Source: Ooceraea biroi (lineage: Eukaryota > Arthropoda > Insecta > Hymenoptera > Formicidae). Taken from it: a DNA stretch of 64,000 bases. Each line of letters opens with the position of its first letter. Position 1 is the first letter of the stretch. The DNA is taken from NCBI RefSeq assembly GCF_003672135.1, contig NC_039513.1, forward strand, positions 2,418,833-2,482,832. The letters run 5' to 3'. The translations under genes and the position numbers were made by a program. The notes beneath the pieces were generated by a model. That model worked only from the letters and a program-made list of their open reading frames with translations. It made no database searches and was not told the DNA's origin. This document shows, in pieces, positions 62,620 through 64,000 of the stretch.

Positions 62620-63640
62620 ATGGTCGTTGTTTAACCTATGTTTGCTTACTACAGAAAGACAGTTATCCTGCTTCGAGATGTCAGATCTGTGTTCTTTGAT
62701 ACGCGTTTCAAGATGTCTCTTGGTTTGACCTATGTAGCACGATCGCAATTCAAGCAATCGATTTTGTACACTACGCCTGTGTGCTGACCATCACTCAACC
62801 TATCCTTACCAAGTCTGATGACACTATTGAGTCTCTTTGGTATCGTGTAAATGCAATCCATGCCGGCTTGATTTAAAACATGTCGAATGTTACCACTCAA
62901 ACCTTCAATGTAAGGTATCGTTATGCGAGTTTTGTTTAAATGCCTATCATTATTGCTGTCACTGGAATTACTATTCCTAATGGATCTGAGTCTGTTGTTA
63001 ATATGTCTGTTGATAAAACTTGTCGGATAACAGTTATTAGTTAAAATGGTTTTGACCAACTCGATATTGGAGTCATGAAACCTGGAGTCGGACAATAAGA
63101 TAGCACGGTCAATTAATCCGGATATAACGCTGATATTGTGTCTAGTTGGATGACCCGAAAATTGATTGATGTACCTTCCTGAAAAGGTGGGTTTACGATA
63201 CCAATTTGTAATCAATGCATTCTTGTCACGAGTAATAGTGACGTCCAAAAAATTAATGGAACCATTGCTTTTAATCTCACTAGTAAATTGTAATCTGGTA
63301 CGATAGTTGTTAAACACCTCAAGAACTTTGTCTATTTTATTACTCGGTAAAATCATGAACACATCGTCCACATATCTATAAAAAGTTTGTAAAGCAAAGT
63401 CCAACTTATTAATACAATCAGATTCAAGGTCATCCAAAACCATGTCCGCAATTATCGGTGAAAGTGGTGAGCCCATCGGACTTCCAAAAATTTGCTCATA
63501 AAACACCGTCAAAACTGAAGCTTGTGGAACTTAACACTAAATCTACCACGTATAGAAATTGGTCCAAATTAAACTTGACTGACTCACTAATATAATGCCA
63601 TCTTCTCGTTATGGCTTTTAATGCAAGGTTGTTCGGGATT
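62620..63640 (-). pseudogene. Penelope-like element: RT and GIY-YIG endonuclease
   Basis: Penelope RTs are telomerase-related and insert with a GIY-YIG nuclease. On the minus strand: LALKAITRRWHYISESV, SSTSFSFDG, a frame change at about 63512, QIFGSPMGSPLSPIIADMVL, YRYVDDVFMILPS (catalytic YVDD), EIKSNGSINFLDVTITRDKN, YRKPTFSGRYINQFSGHP, then GVVYKIDCLNCDRAT. After a one-base shift at 62730 comes YIGQTKRHLETRIKEHRSDI, which completes the GIY-YIG core. The N-terminal third of RT is missing or unrecognised beyond 63640. Confidence 0.9.
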
Positions 63641-64000
63641 GAAGGAGTTTAGTGAACTGGACGGGTGAATATTCGAGCGAACGTTCTCGATCATTGTCTC
63701 CGTCGTCCGAAGTGTTCGTCTCAGCCAAATACAAATAGATTCGTCAACATACTCTCTGACAAACAGCCTAGTCGAAACCAGACGCTGAGGAAAAATAAAC
63801 ATGATCTACAAACGGTCTTGCCTGTCAATCACTTGATTATCGCAAGAGGCATGCGCGAGCGAGTGACGGAATCGGGCGACGGCCAATCATGGCTCCAAGA
63901 GCTCTCTCGCGCATGTCTCGTCGTTCGTTGCTAGATGCTCTTGGTCACTCGTGCCAATAGATCGCGAGGCTCTGAGGTCACCCCGAAAACTTCAAAAGCA
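63641..64000. other. Sequence upstream of the Penelope frame
   Basis: A minus-strand frame (TRLFVREYVDESICIWLRRT to 63587) leads into the Penelope coding part but is not clearly RT. GC-richer than its surroundings. The right end of the window cuts it off. Confidence 0.35.

Overview
The window looks like arthropod nuclear DNA, most likely an insect and quite possibly an ant or another hymenopteran. This rests on AT-rich, intron-bearing sequence, TA-flanked mariner-family elements, TTA/TAA-flanked PIF/Harbinger elements, Penelope-like elements, I-type and Jockey/CR1-type LINEs and Gypsy LTR elements. The species is inference only. I find no host gene, tRNA, rRNA or CRISPR array. Essentially everything recognisable is a transposable element, mostly broken and often nested.

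Layout. 0-6 kb: Gypsy-1 (minus strand: gag with SAP domain, protease, RT, RNase H), whose pol is split by a 1,007-bp solo LTR. 5.7-10.6 kb: a mariner-derived element, hairpin MITEs and GC-rich minisatellites. 10.6-14 kb: foldback elements. 14.2-17.2 kb: Gypsy-2 (minus). 17.5-20.8 kb: a Harbinger Myb/SANT relic and a hAT-like MITE split by a mariner. 20.9-26.2 kb: LINE-A (minus), interrupted by a foldback element with 561-bp arms. 27.4-29.1 and 37.9-39.8 kb: hairpin elements ending in CCCATACAGCACA. 29.1-32 kb: Penelope remnants, a 327-bp tandem array and hairpins. 32.1-34.1 kb: LINE-C (minus). 34.1-37.3 kb: foldback element and minisatellites. 37.5 kb: Merlin-like fragment. 40.4-46.1 kb: LINE-B, full-length I-type (minus). 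46.2-49.2 kb: P/THAP-type element carrying a MITE, a truncated LINE and a solo LTR nested in one another. 49.5-51.7 kb: PIF/Harbinger transposase gene with two introns. 52-53.5 kb: palindromic mini-elements. 54-56.6 kb: CACTA-like, YqaJ-like and possible densovirus-like fragments. 56.8-59.3 kb: mariner remnant and ISL2EU transposase with THAP exon. 59.4-62 kb: inverted repeats holding two hammerhead-like motifs. 62.2-63.6 kb: Penelope-like element (minus).

How the parts relate. The genes do not form a pathway. They are competing parasites that used each other as landing sites, and target-site duplications let the insertion order be read. Seven of the eight larger retroelements lie on the minus strand. 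Together with the lack of host genes, this makes a piRNA-cluster-like role worth testing. Recurrent motifs (CCCAnnnAGCACA ends, TACTTGGCG, CCAAT-containing TTA-flanked hairpins) suggest non-autonomous families with constant ends and fast-changing interiors.
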